Part shown: in pieces, positions 7,597-16,374 of the stretch
Position numbering within the stretch: the first letter of the stretch is position 1
Layout of the letters: every line of letters begins with the position of its first letter
Source of the DNA: DAOPYE01 sp035352715
GTDB lineage: Bacteria; Acidobacteriota; Holophagae; Holophagales; Holophagaceae
Direction: 5' to 3'
Length of the DNA: 39,670 bases
Assembly: GCA_035352715.1 (NCBI GenBank)
Contig: DAOPYE010000014.1
Span: 1-39,670, forward strand
Position numbers and translations under genes: made by a program
The notes under the pieces: model-generated
Told to the model about the DNA's origin: nothing
Seen by the model: only the letters and a program-made list of their open reading frames with translations
Databases searched by the model: none

Positions 7597-9444
7597 CTAG
7601 AGCACTGTTTCTCGGATGATCTCTTCAATGGTGGTGACGCCATCCAGAACCTTACGGCAGCCGGAGCGGCGAAGCGTGATCATGCCTTCCTTGACGGCCT
7701 GTTCGCGCAGTTCGATGGCGCTGGCACCGGTCAGGATCATGTCCTTGAGCGTCTCGGACATTTCAAGCACCTCGTACAGACCGACGCGGCCCTTGTAGCC
7801 CCGTCCTCCGCAGATATCGCATCCGGTCCCCTTCATGATCGTGATGCCGCGAGCGACTTCCTCCTCGGTGAATCCGACCTTGGCCAACGCCTCCTTGGGG
7901 GGCTGATGGGGCTCCGGCGCCTTGCAGTTCGCGCAGATGCGCCTCACCAGACGCTGGGCACAGATGATATTCACGGAAGTGGCCACCAGGAAGGGTTCCA
8001 CACCCATGTTCATGAGACGGCTGATGGTGCTGGGCGCATCGTTCGTGTGTAACGTCGAGAGCACCAAGTGGCCCGTGAGTGAGGCCTTGATGGCGATTTC
8101 CGCCGTCTCGAAATCACGGATCTCGCCCACCAGGATGATATTGGGGTCCTGGCGCAGGAAGGATCGCAGCGCCGCCGCAAAGTTCAGGCCGATCTGCTCC
8201 TTCATCTGGACCTGGTTGATGCCCGCGAAGTTGAACTCGACGGGATCCTCGGCCGTCATGATATTCACGTCCGGCTGATTCAGCTTGGCAATGGACGAAT
8301 ACAGGGTGTTCGTCTTGCCTGAACCCGTCGGGCCTGTCACCAGCACCATGCCGTAGGGCTTGTCAATCTGGCGATCCCACTGCTGCAGGCTCTCTGGCTC
8401 GAAGCCAAGCTTCGTGAGATCGAGCATCAGCTTGTCGCTGTCCAGCAATCGCAGCACGATCTTTTCGCCGAACAGCGTGGGCAGGACGCTCACGCGGTAG
8501 TCGATCACCTTCCCCTGTCCGCCCAGGTTCACGCGCAGTTTGATGCGGCCATCCTGCGGCAGCCGCTTTTCGGCGATATTGAGCTTGGCCAGGATCTTCA
8601 CGCGGGAGGTGACCGGATCCTTGAGTTTGATGCTGGGGCGCATGACTTCCTGCAGCAGGCCGTCAATGCGGAAACGGATGCGGTAGCTCTTCTCGTAGGG
8701 CTCGATATGGATATCGGACGCGCCCTTGCGGATCGCATCGATGAGCACCATGTTCACCAGGCGCACGACGGGAGCTTCTTCGCTGCCCTTTTGCAGGGCC
8801 GCCGCGTTGATATTCTCCTCGTCCTCATCGTAGGTTTGGTAGTCCGTCTCGGTGCCTTCGAGTTCTTCTTCCAGGCCCTTGAGATCCAGCGCCTCGTCTG
8901 CCGCGTTATCAAAAGCCTTGCGATCGAAGTTGAGCTTGGCGGCCGCCGCTTCCGTGGCATTGGGCGCAGCGGCACCGGGCTTGCGGCCCTGGTCCTCGCG
9001 CAGTTTCAGGGCACTGCTGCCGCCGTAGTAGCGCTCGATGGCCCGGGTGAGGCCCATCTCGGACGACACGACGGGGTCGATGTTGTAGCCCGTGTGAAAC
9101 CGGACATCATCCATGGCGAAGATGTCCGTGGGGTCGGACATGGCCAGGGTGAGCACGTTGCCCGACCGCTGCAGCGGCAACACCTTGTGCTTGGTCGCCA
9201 ACTCGCCGGGCACCAGCGCGATGACGGCGGGTTCGATCGGCGGCCACTGGTCCAGATCGGCGGCGGGCACGCCGTACTGCATCCCGAGAAAGCTGACGAT
9301 ATCCTGATCGGCGCAGAAGCCCTGGCGCACCACGATGCTGCCGAGTTTTCCACCCTCGCGGCGCTGGATGCGAATGGCATCTTCCAGCTGCGCGTCCGTG
9401 ATCAATTGAGCCTTGACGAGCATCTCGCCGAGCTTGCTAGCCAA
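7597..9444 (-). CDS. pilB: Type IV pilus assembly ATPase PilB
   Basis: PilB powers pilus extension. The product of about 615 residues has an MshEN-type N-terminal domain (about residues 1-150), a charged linker, and the GspE ATPase domain with Walker A GPTGSGKTNT, the Asp/His boxes TAEDPVEF and GHLVLSTLHTNDA, and a four-Cys zinc site (CANCK, CDICGGRGY). The start is placed at TTG 9444 because CGGAGG lies six bases upstream. A GTG at 9477 would add 11 residues (MLDFLTLRRRT) but would put that ribosome site inside the gene. MshEN domains bind c-di-GMP in some PilB proteins, which is relevant to the cyclase gene divergent from it. Confidence 0.95.
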   Translation of the reverse strand: MASKLGEMLVKAQLITDAQLEDAIRIQRREGGKLGSIVVRQGFCADQDIVSFLGMQYGVPAADLDQWPPIEPAVIALVPGELATKHKVLPLQRSGNVLTLAMSDPTDIFAMDDVRFHTGYNIDPVVSSEMGLTRAIERYYGGSSALKLREDQGRKPGAAAPNATEAAAAKLNFDRKAFDNAADEALDLKGLEEELEGTETDYQTYDEDEENINAAALQKGSEEAPVVRLVNMVLIDAIRKGASDIHIEPYEKSYRIRFRIDGLLQEVMRPSIKLKDPVTSRVKILAKLNIAEKRLPQDGRIKLRVNLGGQGKVIDYRVSVLPTLFGEKIVLRLLDSDKLMLDLTKLGFEPESLQQWDRQIDKPYGMVLVTGPTGSGKTNTLYSSIAKLNQPDVNIMTAEDPVEFNFAGINQVQMKEQIGLNFAAALRSFLRQDPNIILVGEIRDFETAEIAIKASLTGHLVLSTLHTNDAPSTISRLMNMGVEPFLVATSVNIICAQRLVRRICANCKAPEPHQPPKEALAKVGFTEEEVARGITIMKGTGCDICGGRGYKGRVGLYEVLEMSETLKDMILTGASAIELREQAVKEGMITLRRSGCRKVLDGVTTIEEIIRETVL

Positions 9445-9523
9445 TGTTCGCCTCCGAAGGGTAAGGAAGTCTAACACCTGAGAGTGATCTAGCCAGTTTT
9501 TCCATGATCGTTATCCTTGTCAC

Positions 9524-11488
9524 ATGCCTTCCGACCTCCCGTCCGACAACCGCCTGGACCTCGCCCGCGAACTCGTCCGGGAAAAAGGGCTGTCTCGGCA
9601 GGATCTGGAACTGCTGAATGAAATCCTGAACCTGGGCGCCGGTGATCTGGAACCCATGCTCCAGCCCTCGCCGGAAACGCCAGCCATTCGCCCGGAATCC
9701 CCTCACTTGGCCCGATTGCGGCGCGCCTTTGGCCTGTTCCTGGCATTTCTCAATCAATTCTCAGACAAGCGCCTGGGGGACGTCCGCCAAGCCATGGCCC
9801 TGGTGACACAGCATTGCCTGGCCAACATCGAGCAGATGGCACAGGCGGCCCATCGCGACATCCTGGCCCAGAACCAGGAACCGGAATGGATCATCCACCT
9901 GCTGGATCTCATCGCCTCCCTGCGCACCATGGCGACCTCCCTGGGCTCGGAAGAGGATGGGCGCTACCAGGAACACTGGTCGGGCTTCCTACAGGACCGC
10001 CGGGAGCACTTCCGAACGCTCTTCATGACCCTGGGCGAACGCAGCGAAGGCACGGAGCTGACGGCCCAGCTCAATCAGCGGATGAAGATCCTGAACCAAT
10101 CCCTGAAGACCTCGACGGGACGCCCGCTGGAGGCCATCCGCAAGCTGGAGGTCCTGCTGGAGAGCGCGCTGCCCGAGGACACGCGCCTGCGCGCCGAACC
10201 GCTGCTGCTCGTCCAGCATGTGATCTCGAATCTCCGCATGACACTGTTCCGCCCCCTCGACCGGGGCATCCGCTGGCCCGCCATCGAGAACGTCCGCGGC
10301 AGCCTACAGTGGCTATGGAACCATCTGGGATGGTCCCTTCCTCGCGCGGAAGGCGGCCTGCTGGAGCACAGCCTCCCGCGGGAGGTGCGCGCCCTGCTCA
10401 AGCAGCTGCGCAAGGACCGCCCAGAGGCCTTCCGCATCGTGGCCCGAGCTCTGGCCAACCACCTCGCGCTGCTCAGCCTCGTGGATCATCTGGAACCCGC
10501 CGTGAACGCCTCCATCCAGGAGCGCTACGCCATGGTTCCAACCTTCTACGTCATTGAATCCGAACTGGGGCGTCTGGCTGAGCGCGTCTACCACCCTCGC
10601 ATCGCCGAGCAGCTGCCCGTGGGCACGGAGGAATCCCTGCTGCTGGGCGCCTTCCTGCGCCAGGCCACCCTCTCCTTGCTGCAGGATCAGGCCACCATCC
10701 GCGGCCTGTTGCAGCAGACGCTGGTCAACAACGACGTAGACCAGCTGGCCAGCACGCTGGACAACCTGCGCGCGCTGCTGCTGAACCATCAGCGCCAGCT
10801 TCTGGGCGATCTGGCGGGGCTGTTCTCCGCCGAGCTGCGCCAACGCCTTTTCCCAGATTCACCCTCGCTCACCGAGGAGGGCGATCGGCTGCGCCAACGG
10901 CTGCACCGGCTGTGGGACTTCCTGGACCCCACCTTCCAGCAGATCCAGCTGCACCTCGAACTCCAGGATTGGCCGCGACTGGCCCTCACGGTCGCGCAGG
11001 CGCAAAACCATGTGGTGGGCTTCCGCCGCAGCCCGGAATTCCTGCTCATCCGCAGCCAGGACCGCCAGGAATTCGAGCGGATCACCCAGGCCTTCGTGCG
11101 CATCCTCGACGGGCCTCAGGATGTCGAACGCGCCCTGCGCGAGAGTTCGGAACTCCTGGGCGAACTGCTGCGATTCCTGGATGTCTTCCTGCTCCGCATC
11201 AATGCCCGCGTGCCACTGATCCGCCTGGATCTCACCAGCGCGCGCGAGGCGCACCAACTCTGTGTCAAGCTGCTGGGCATGGAGCCAGCCGCCTCGGATC
11301 GCAGCCGCACCACGCACCGCATCATCCAGACCACGAAACCGCTCGGCGTGCGGGATCCCCAGGCGCTTGGGCTGCTCAAGCGATGGGTTCGGGCCGAACG
11401 CAACGGCAAGGACGCCAAGACGGCCCTCGATACGCTGGGTTCCCATCTGGGGCACCTCTCCTCCCGCCTGGAAGCGGCGCTGAGCTGA
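9524..11488 (+). CDS. Unrecognised 654-residue helical cytoplasmic protein
   Basis: I do not recognise this family. The protein is Leu/Gln/Arg/Glu-rich and looks almost entirely alpha-helical, with no signal peptide, membrane segment, P-loop or Cys cluster. Segments around residues 290-345 and 390-450 look like helical hairpins (for example LLQQTLVNNDVDQLASTLDN). The stop codon is one base before the start of the diguanylate cyclase, so the two are almost certainly co-transcribed. It runs divergently from pilB across about 80 bases. There is no clear ribosome site before ATG 9524; TATCCT at 9512-9517 is spaced like a -10 box for a leaderless mRNA starting at the ATG. A helical scaffold acting with the cyclase on the pilus is an inference only. 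Confidence 0.85.
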   Translation: MPSDLPSDNRLDLARELVREKGLSRQDLELLNEILNLGAGDLEPMLQPSPETPAIRPESPHLARLRRAFGLFLAFLNQFSDKRLGDVRQAMALVTQHCLANIEQMAQAAHRDILAQNQEPEWIIHLLDLIASLRTMATSLGSEEDGRYQEHWSGFLQDRREHFRTLFMTLGERSEGTELTAQLNQRMKILNQSLKTSTGRPLEAIRKLEVLLESALPEDTRLRAEPLLLVQHVISNLRMTLFRPLDRGIRWPAIENVRGSLQWLWNHLGWSLPRAEGGLLEHSLPREVRALLKQLRKDRPEAFRIVARALANHLALLSLVDHLEPAVNASIQERYAMVPTFYVIESELGRLAERVYHPRIAEQLPVGTEESLLLGAFLRQATLSLLQDQATIRGLLQQTLVNNDVDQLASTLDNLRALLLNHQRQLLGDLAGLFSAELRQRLFPDSPSLTEEGDRLRQRLHRLWDFLDPTFQQIQLHLELQDWPRLALTVAQAQNHVVGFRRSPEFLLIRSQDRQEFERITQAFVRILDGPQDVERALRESSELLGELLRFLDVFLLRINARVPLIRLDLTSAREAHQLCVKLLGMEPAASDRSRTTHRIIQTTKPLGVRDPQALGLLKRWVRAERNGKDAKTALDTLGSHLGHLSSRLEAALS

Positions 11489-11489
11489 T

Positions 11490-12644
11490 ATGCCCAGGAT
11501 CTTCTGGCGGGAACCCCATCCATCCCCATCGTCCCTGCGCCTGCGCCAGGCCCTGGCGGACTGGGGATTCATCATCGAAGACGGCCAGAGTGAAGGCTCC
11601 CAGATCATCGTGGCCGACCGGCCGGATCCCGGGCTCATTCCCGTCAATGCGCCCGAGGTGCTGTGGTGGGTGAAGGATGGATCGCCCGAGGAGGTCAGCG
11701 AGGTCCTGTCCCAATGCCCGGGCTGGGTCGTGCGCCAGGACTCTCCCCTGGAAGCCGTGAAAAGCGCCCTGGAACATCTGCGCAACCGCGATCTGGGCAG
11801 CGAGGGCTGGTTGCGCCAGATGCTGCATCTGGCAACCCTGGACGAGCTGTTGCGCCCAGTCCTGGCCCGCGTGATGGAGCTTTCCGAAGCCCGCCATGGC
11901 GCCATCTGGATTCGCCAGGACGACGCATTCTTTCAGCGCTGCGGCGAGGGTTTTGCCGAGGCGCCCATTCCCTTGGCTGATGCTGCCGCCCTGGTGCGGA
12001 CGGGCCAAGCATGGCTCCTGTGCCCAGGCACCCAGATGGGCATTCTCCGGCTCTATCACCCGAAAGGGCTCCCCGAGCACTTCCTCGGATGGATCCGCGA
12101 CGTGGAAGATCTCCTCATCAACGCCTGGAGCCTGGAGGTGAGCCAGGCGCTCTCTTTCCGGGACGATCTCACCGTGGCGCACAACCGCCGCTGCCTGGAG
12201 GTGGAGCTGCCCAAGGCCGTGCGCGACGCAGCGGCCCGGAACGAATCCGTCTCCCTGCTCTTTCTCGATGTAGACAACCTTAAGGCCCTGAACAGCCTGT
12301 ACGGGCACCCCGTCGGCAGCAAGGTCCTGACCACCGTCGCCCAGGAAGCCCAGCGCATCATCCGCGCCCAGGACAGGCTCTACCGCTATGGCGGCGACGA
12401 GTTCTGCATCCTGATGCCCGGCACCACGCATATCGGCGCCTCCAAGCTGGGCGAACGCCTCATCCACACGCTTGCGGATGCGCCCATCGCCGTCGGTGAT
12501 CAGCAGCTCACCGTCAGCATCAGCATCGGCATCGCCGCCTACCCCGCCCACGCAGACGGCGCGGAACGCCTACTGGATCGCGCGGACCGGGCGCTGTTCC
12601 AGGCCAAGCGCCAAGGCAAGGGACGCGTCGCCCTGGCGGAATAA
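11490..12644 (+). CDS. Diguanylate cyclase with GAF-like sensor and GGDEF domain
   Basis: The 384-residue protein makes c-di-GMP from GTP. The C-terminal GGDEF domain (about residues 220-384) has the active-site GGDEF at 301-305. An inhibitory-site motif RAQD at 292-295 lies exactly five residues before it, so product feedback is expected. DVDNLKALNSLYGHPVG is the substrate-binding stretch. Residues about 110-215 look like a GAF-type sensor, and residues 1-100 resemble a receiver fold without a clear phospho-acceptor Asp. It has no membrane segments. The gene begins one base after the stop of the unknown 654-residue gene. It is convergent with holB, 23 bases from its stop. Confidence 0.93.
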   Translation: MPRIFWREPHPSPSSLRLRQALADWGFIIEDGQSEGSQIIVADRPDPGLIPVNAPEVLWWVKDGSPEEVSEVLSQCPGWVVRQDSPLEAVKSALEHLRNRDLGSEGWLRQMLHLATLDELLRPVLARVMELSEARHGAIWIRQDDAFFQRCGEGFAEAPIPLADAAALVRTGQAWLLCPGTQMGILRLYHPKGLPEHFLGWIRDVEDLLINAWSLEVSQALSFRDDLTVAHNRRCLEVELPKAVRDAAARNESVSLLFLDVDNLKALNSLYGHPVGSKVLTTVAQEAQRIIRAQDRLYRYGGDEFCILMPGTTHIGASKLGERLIHTLADAPIAVGDQQLTVSISIGIAAYPAHADGAERLLDRADRALFQAKRQGKGRVALAE

Positions 12645-12667
12645 GAGCTAGCTCTATACCGGCCCGA

Positions 12668-13660
12668 TCAGCCCGCCAGCGTCATCGCCACTTCGCGCAG
12701 CAGTGATTCCGCGCTGGGATTGCGCGCCAGGTTGCGCAGCGCGTCGAATGCCCCATGTAGGGGCACTGGCAGGGAGAGCGCGGACTGGGCGAGCTTCTGA
12801 ATGCGCGGGCGCCAGGGTTCCAGCCTCAGCGCCTTGCCTTCCCGCAATCGCGCCACATCGCCCAGAACGAGCATCAGCAGTTCCAGCCCCCGCGCCACCT
12901 GCTCACCCTGCGCCAAGTCCGAATCCTTTTCGGGCAGCAGGGGCTTGGCGGCGGACGCGAAGAGATCCCCTTCCGCCAGATCCAGCCAGGCTTCGATCTG
13001 GCGGGAAGCACGGTCGAAGGCCTCCGGATCCAGGTAGCGCAGCGTTCCCGAAGCCAGGGCCGTCCACACGGGGCGATCCTCCTCCTTCCATCCCGCCTCC
13101 TGGGCCACGGCCCAGGCCTCGTCATCCTCCAGCGGCGAGAAGGCGATGCGCTCGCAGCGGGAGCGGATGGTCTGAAGCACGGATTCCGGCCGGTGCGTGA
13201 TCAGCAGAAAGTGGGTGCCAATGGGCGGTTCTTCGATGGTCTTCAGCAGCATATTGGCGGAAGCGCCATTGAGCCGATGGGCGTCCTCCACCAGGATCCA
13301 TCGGTGGCAGCCTGCGGGCGCGGCCTGGTGCGCCCAGCGAATGACGCCGCCTTCCACCAGATCGTCCTCGCGGATGGCGCCGATGCGGATGAGGCCCGCC
13401 TTGCCCTCGGGCGCGATGCGCAAAAGATTGGGCCATTCCACCGGCAACGAATCGGCCTTGAACGCGCGACAGCCCTCGCACTGCCCACACGCGTTGCGGC
13501 GAAAGCAGAGTTCGCGCTGGGCCAATTCCATGGCCACGCGGCGCTTGCCGATGCCTTCCAATCCAACGAACAGCATGGAGCCCGGAAGACGCCCGGCCTC
13601 CAGCCGCTCTCTCAAACGCGTGCGAACGGACAGATGCCCCTTGATGGCGGGATCAAACAT
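12668..13660 (-). CDS. holB: DNA polymerase III delta' subunit
   Basis: Delta' is part of the clamp loader. The 330-residue product has the AAA+ fold with VGLEGIGKRRVA as a Walker A-like loop. A four-Cys zinc module sits in CFRRNACGQCEGCRAF, and the family hallmark ANMLLKTIEEPP comes before the sensor region FLLITHRPESVLQTIRSRC. ATG 13660 lies within the end of tmk (8-base overlap), and the tmk-holB arrangement is common in bacteria. The longer open frame upstream reads through tmk in another phase and is rejected. Confidence 0.92.
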   Translation of the reverse strand: MFDPAIKGHLSVRTRLRERLEAGRLPGSMLFVGLEGIGKRRVAMELAQRELCFRRNACGQCEGCRAFKADSLPVEWPNLLRIAPEGKAGLIRIGAIREDDLVEGGVIRWAHQAAPAGCHRWILVEDAHRLNGASANMLLKTIEEPPIGTHFLLITHRPESVLQTIRSRCERIAFSPLEDDEAWAVAQEAGWKEEDRPVWTALASGTLRYLDPEAFDRASRQIEAWLDLAEGDLFASAAKPLLPEKDSDLAQGEQVARGLELLMLVLGDVARLREGKALRLEPWRPRIQKLAQSALSLPVPLHGAFDALRNLARNPSAESLLREVAMTLAG

Positions 13661-14345
13661 GGCCCGGTCCGCCCCCACGATGTCCATGGCGCGCCAGCAC
13701 GGGGGCCACGGTCTGCCAGATGGCGGACTCCACCTCATCCGCCGAACGATCCGCGGGAATCAGCACGACGCGATCCGAATCCTTGGCGGCGATCGCCTGG
13801 AAGCGCTCCCGGACCTTCCGGTGGAAGGAGAGTGCCTCCTGATCGAACCGTGTCTCCTTGAAATCAGCGCCGAGGCTGGCGTTGCGCGCCTCGACCCGCT
13901 GCAGCGACACCTCGGGATCCATATCCAGAACCAGCGTCAAGTCCGTGCGCAGATCGCCCAGTACCATGGCGCTCAGGTGATCCAGGCAGGTGTCGTCCAC
14001 ACCCCGCGCGCCCTGGTAGGCCCGGGAGGAATCCTCGAACCGGTCCACCACGACGATCTTTCCGGCCTTCAGCGCCGGGCGCACGAGGCTCGCCAAATGC
14101 TGGGCCCGATCCGCATAGAACAGCAAAAGCTCGGCTTCGGAACACCAGCTCTCGCCGCTGGCGTGGGGGGCCAAGAGCAGAAAGCGCAGTTCCTTCCCGA
14201 GGCTCGTCCCCCCGGGCTCCTTGGTTGCGATGAAGGGAAAGCCCTCTCGCTGCAGACGCGCGTTGAGGCGCTGGATCTGGGTGGATTTCCCCGATCCCTC
14301 CACCCCCTCCATGGTGATCAGCACGCCGCCCAAACCGCCCTCCAT
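13653..14345 (-). CDS. tmk: Thymidylate kinase
   Basis: Tmk phosphorylates dTMP to dTDP. The 230-residue product has the P-loop EGVEGSGKST, the VVDRFEDSSRAYQG box holding the DR motif, and FADRAQHL-like residues in the LLLFYADRAQHL helix. ATG 14345 is used, but the start is uncertain: GAGG lies only two bases upstream. A GTG at 14324 (VLITMEG), with the GGAGGG around the ATG upstream of it, would also fit the family, which usually begins just before the P-loop. The frame continues open upstream to 14471 without conserved sequence. It is divergent from the zinc-ribbon gene and coupled to holB. Confidence 0.94.
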   Translation of the reverse strand: MEGGLGGVLITMEGVEGSGKSTQIQRLNARLQREGFPFIATKEPGGTSLGKELRFLLLAPHASGESWCSEAELLLFYADRAQHLASLVRPALKAGKIVVVDRFEDSSRAYQGARGVDDTCLDHLSAMVLGDLRTDLTLVLDMDPEVSLQRVEARNASLGADFKETRFDQEALSFHRKVRERFQAIAAKDSDRVVLIPADRSADEVESAIWQTVAPVLARHGHRGGGPGHV

Positions 14346-14436
14346 TTCCTCAAACCAGCATAACCGGCCATGCCACAGCTGCATCCGGATCCAAAAGTGC
14401 CTATGCTGTCGAAAGTCATCCCCTGCGGAGTGGACC

Positions 14437-15780
14437 GTGCTTGAATCCGTACGTTGCCCCAACTGTGCCACCCACTATGGGTTGAAGGCCGATCGTGTGC
14501 GATCGGGCATCCGGCGCGCCCGCTGCTTCCGCTGCCGGTCCGTCTTCGGCATCGAGGCCGAGGTCCAGCGCCTGCTGGGCCTTCCAACGCCCGTCATCCC
14601 CGAGCTCGCCCCCCTGGAGGCTGCGCCTGCCGAGACGCCTTTCGCGAACGCGGCTGCCATCATGAATCCCGATGTCATGGACATCGGCATGGACGAACTG
14701 GTCATCAGTCCCGATGATCTGGCGAGCCTGAGCCAGGAAGATGCCTCCACTTCGGACATCCCTGAGGAGGCAGCGGTCGGCGCCCCTACGCAGGAACTCG
14801 CGGAAGAACCCGAGGGCTATCCGGAACAGCTCCCTCCTTCGCTCACGCTGGGTGATCTGGAAGGCAGCGAAGACGAGATCCTGGAAAAGACCATCATCAC
14901 AGAGAGCATGGACTTCACGCCCCTGCAGGAGGCCCCTCGGGAAACGGAGACAGCTGACGACGCACCCGCGCCTTTGTCGGATTTCCAGGCCGGACCCACC
15001 GCGACGGGCGGCTTTGCCAGCGCGCGTGACGCCATCTCCAAGCTGTTGGGAGATGTTCCCAAGGCGGAGGCGGAGCCCCAGCCCGAGCGCAAGCCATCGT
15101 CCAAATCCACCAACCAGATGGACGTGGAAGCGGCCCTGGATGCGCTGGATTCCACCCTGGGAGGCTCGCAGGTCCGCCCCATCAACAGCACGCGCCCCAT
15201 CGTGCAGCCGCCCCAGTTCCACCAGGCCGAAGCCGAACCCGCGATGAGCAGCACCGTCAAGCTGTCACACGAGGAGCTGATGGAGGCCATGCGGGCAGCT
15301 TCGACATCCGCTTCCGCCTCTGCGGCGACGGTGCCCACAGCGGGACAGATGCCATCGCGGCTGACGCCGCCCGATCCCTTCTCCGCACAGGCCCCGGCCT
15401 CCCAAGCGCCCGAATATCAACCGCCGACACCCCCGGCCTGGCCCCCGCAAGCTCCTCCCCCCACCTTCGACCCGGCACCTGCCGCGCCGACGGAGGAGAC
15501 GCTGTACCGAGTCCAGCTGCCCAAGGAAGTCGTGAACAACCTGAATCTGGAAACCATTGCCATGTGGATTGAACAGGGACGGGTGCAGGAGTTCCACATG
15601 GTCGCCCGCCAACAGAGCGAGCACTGGATCGAAGCGGGCAAGGTGCCCGGGCTGCGCATGGCCTTTGAGCGGATTCGCCGCCCCAACCAGGTCCGGAACG
15701 CGCCACAGATTCCCGAAACGCCCCTGAACCCACCCCCGGCGAAGAAAGGCCTCTTCGGCGGCATTTTCGGCAGGAGCTAG
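14437..15780 (+). CDS. Zinc-ribbon protein with disordered linker and GYF-like C-terminal domain
   Basis: This 447-residue protein starts with an MJ0042-type zinc ribbon: CPNC at residues 6-9 and CFRC about 20 residues later (VRCPNCATHYGLKADR, RCFRCRSVFGIEAE). A long acidic, Ala/Pro-rich linker follows (about 40-345). The C-terminal domain (about 350-410, LETIAMWIEQGRVQ, HWIEAGKVPGL) matches the spacing of GYF_2/DUF4339 domains. There is no membrane segment. GTG 14437 is chosen because GGAG lies six bases upstream and the ribbon starts at once. The ribbon plus GYF combination is also found in GltJ/AgmX of Myxococcus gliding machinery, which here is a structural parallel only. The next gene starts 4 bases after its stop. 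Confidence 0.85.
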   Translation: MLESVRCPNCATHYGLKADRVRSGIRRARCFRCRSVFGIEAEVQRLLGLPTPVIPELAPLEAAPAETPFANAAAIMNPDVMDIGMDELVISPDDLASLSQEDASTSDIPEEAAVGAPTQELAEEPEGYPEQLPPSLTLGDLEGSEDEILEKTIITESMDFTPLQEAPRETETADDAPAPLSDFQAGPTATGGFASARDAISKLLGDVPKAEAEPQPERKPSSKSTNQMDVEAALDALDSTLGGSQVRPINSTRPIVQPPQFHQAEAEPAMSSTVKLSHEELMEAMRAASTSASASAATVPTAGQMPSRLTPPDPFSAQAPASQAPEYQPPTPPAWPPQAPPPTFDPAPAAPTEETLYRVQLPKEVVNNLNLETIAMWIEQGRVQEFHMVARQQSEHWIEAGKVPGLRMAFERIRRPNQVRNAPQIPETPLNPPPAKKGLFGGIFGRS

Positions 15781-15783
15781 CCC

Positions 15784-16374
15784 ATGATCCTTCCGCTGCT
15801 TCTCGCCCTGAGCCTTTCCCAGCCCAACCAAGAAACGGAAAACGTCCCCGCGCCCGAAACGGCCCCCGAAGCCGCGGCGGGTACCGCCAAAAAGGCTTCA
15901 ACGCTCGCCCCTCCATCCAAGGCGGGCAAAGCCGCCCCGACGGCTCCTGCGCCCAAGCCCGTCCCAGCCGACAAGGCTGCGGAAAGCGCCGTCAAATCCC
16001 TCAGCTTCGGCAGCAAGCGCCTGATCTACCACTGGGACGCCCTGCTGCCGGTGGATCTGGATGTGGATGGCCTGAAGGTCAAGACGGTCTTTTTCAATCG
16101 CCGGGAGATCAAGAGCGGCCTCTTCAAGGGCGCGGATTTCGGGCTGCGTGGCCAACTGGAAGTCACCAACACCTCCAGCCACCCCAAGGTCCCGGGATTC
16201 GCCGTGGCCGTCTTCGATGCGGATGATCGCCTACTGGGCGTCGCCAGCGGCGGCACGAAGATCGGAACCGTCAAGCCCGGCGAGACAGAGACCTTCGATC
16301 TCAATTTCAGCTACGTCACGGAACGCATGCCCCTGGGGGCCTACGCCGTGCTGAGCCTGGAGTTGCGGAATTAG
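15784..16374 (+). CDS. Small exported FxLYD/DUF3426-like beta-sandwich protein
   Basis: The 196-residue product has a short hydrophobic N-terminus (MILPLLLALSLSQP) that looks like a signal peptide. An Ala/Pro/Lys-rich spacer runs to about residue 65. The C-terminal domain has the pattern LEVTNTSSHPKVPGFAVAVF, DADDRLLGVASGG and IGTVKPGETETFDL. That is the layout of FxLYD and DUF3426 domains, which are small immunoglobulin-like folds of unknown function. In many bacteria DUF3426 is fused to an MJ0042 zinc ribbon; here the ribbon is in the upstream gene, four bases away. Its stop TAG overlaps the stop of the convergent heptose kinase gene by four bases. Confidence 0.8.
   Translation: MILPLLLALSLSQPNQETENVPAPETAPEAAAGTAKKASTLAPPSKAGKAAPTAPAPKPVPADKAAESAVKSLSFGSKRLIYHWDALLPVDLDVDGLKVKTVFFNRREIKSGLFKGADFGLRGQLEVTNTSSHPKVPGFAVAVFDADDRLLGVASGGTKIGTVKPGETETFDLNFSYVTERMPLGAYAVLSLELRN

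Noticed and set aside
11376..12551. A 391-codon minus-strand open frame across the diguanylate cyclase.
   Set aside because: The opposite strand has intact GGDEF, I-site and sensor sequence; the antisense frame is compositional.
12644..12655. A 12-base perfect palindrome AGAGCTAGCTCT after the cyclase stop.
   Set aside because: It has no loop and no T run, and it lies between convergent genes; most likely chance.
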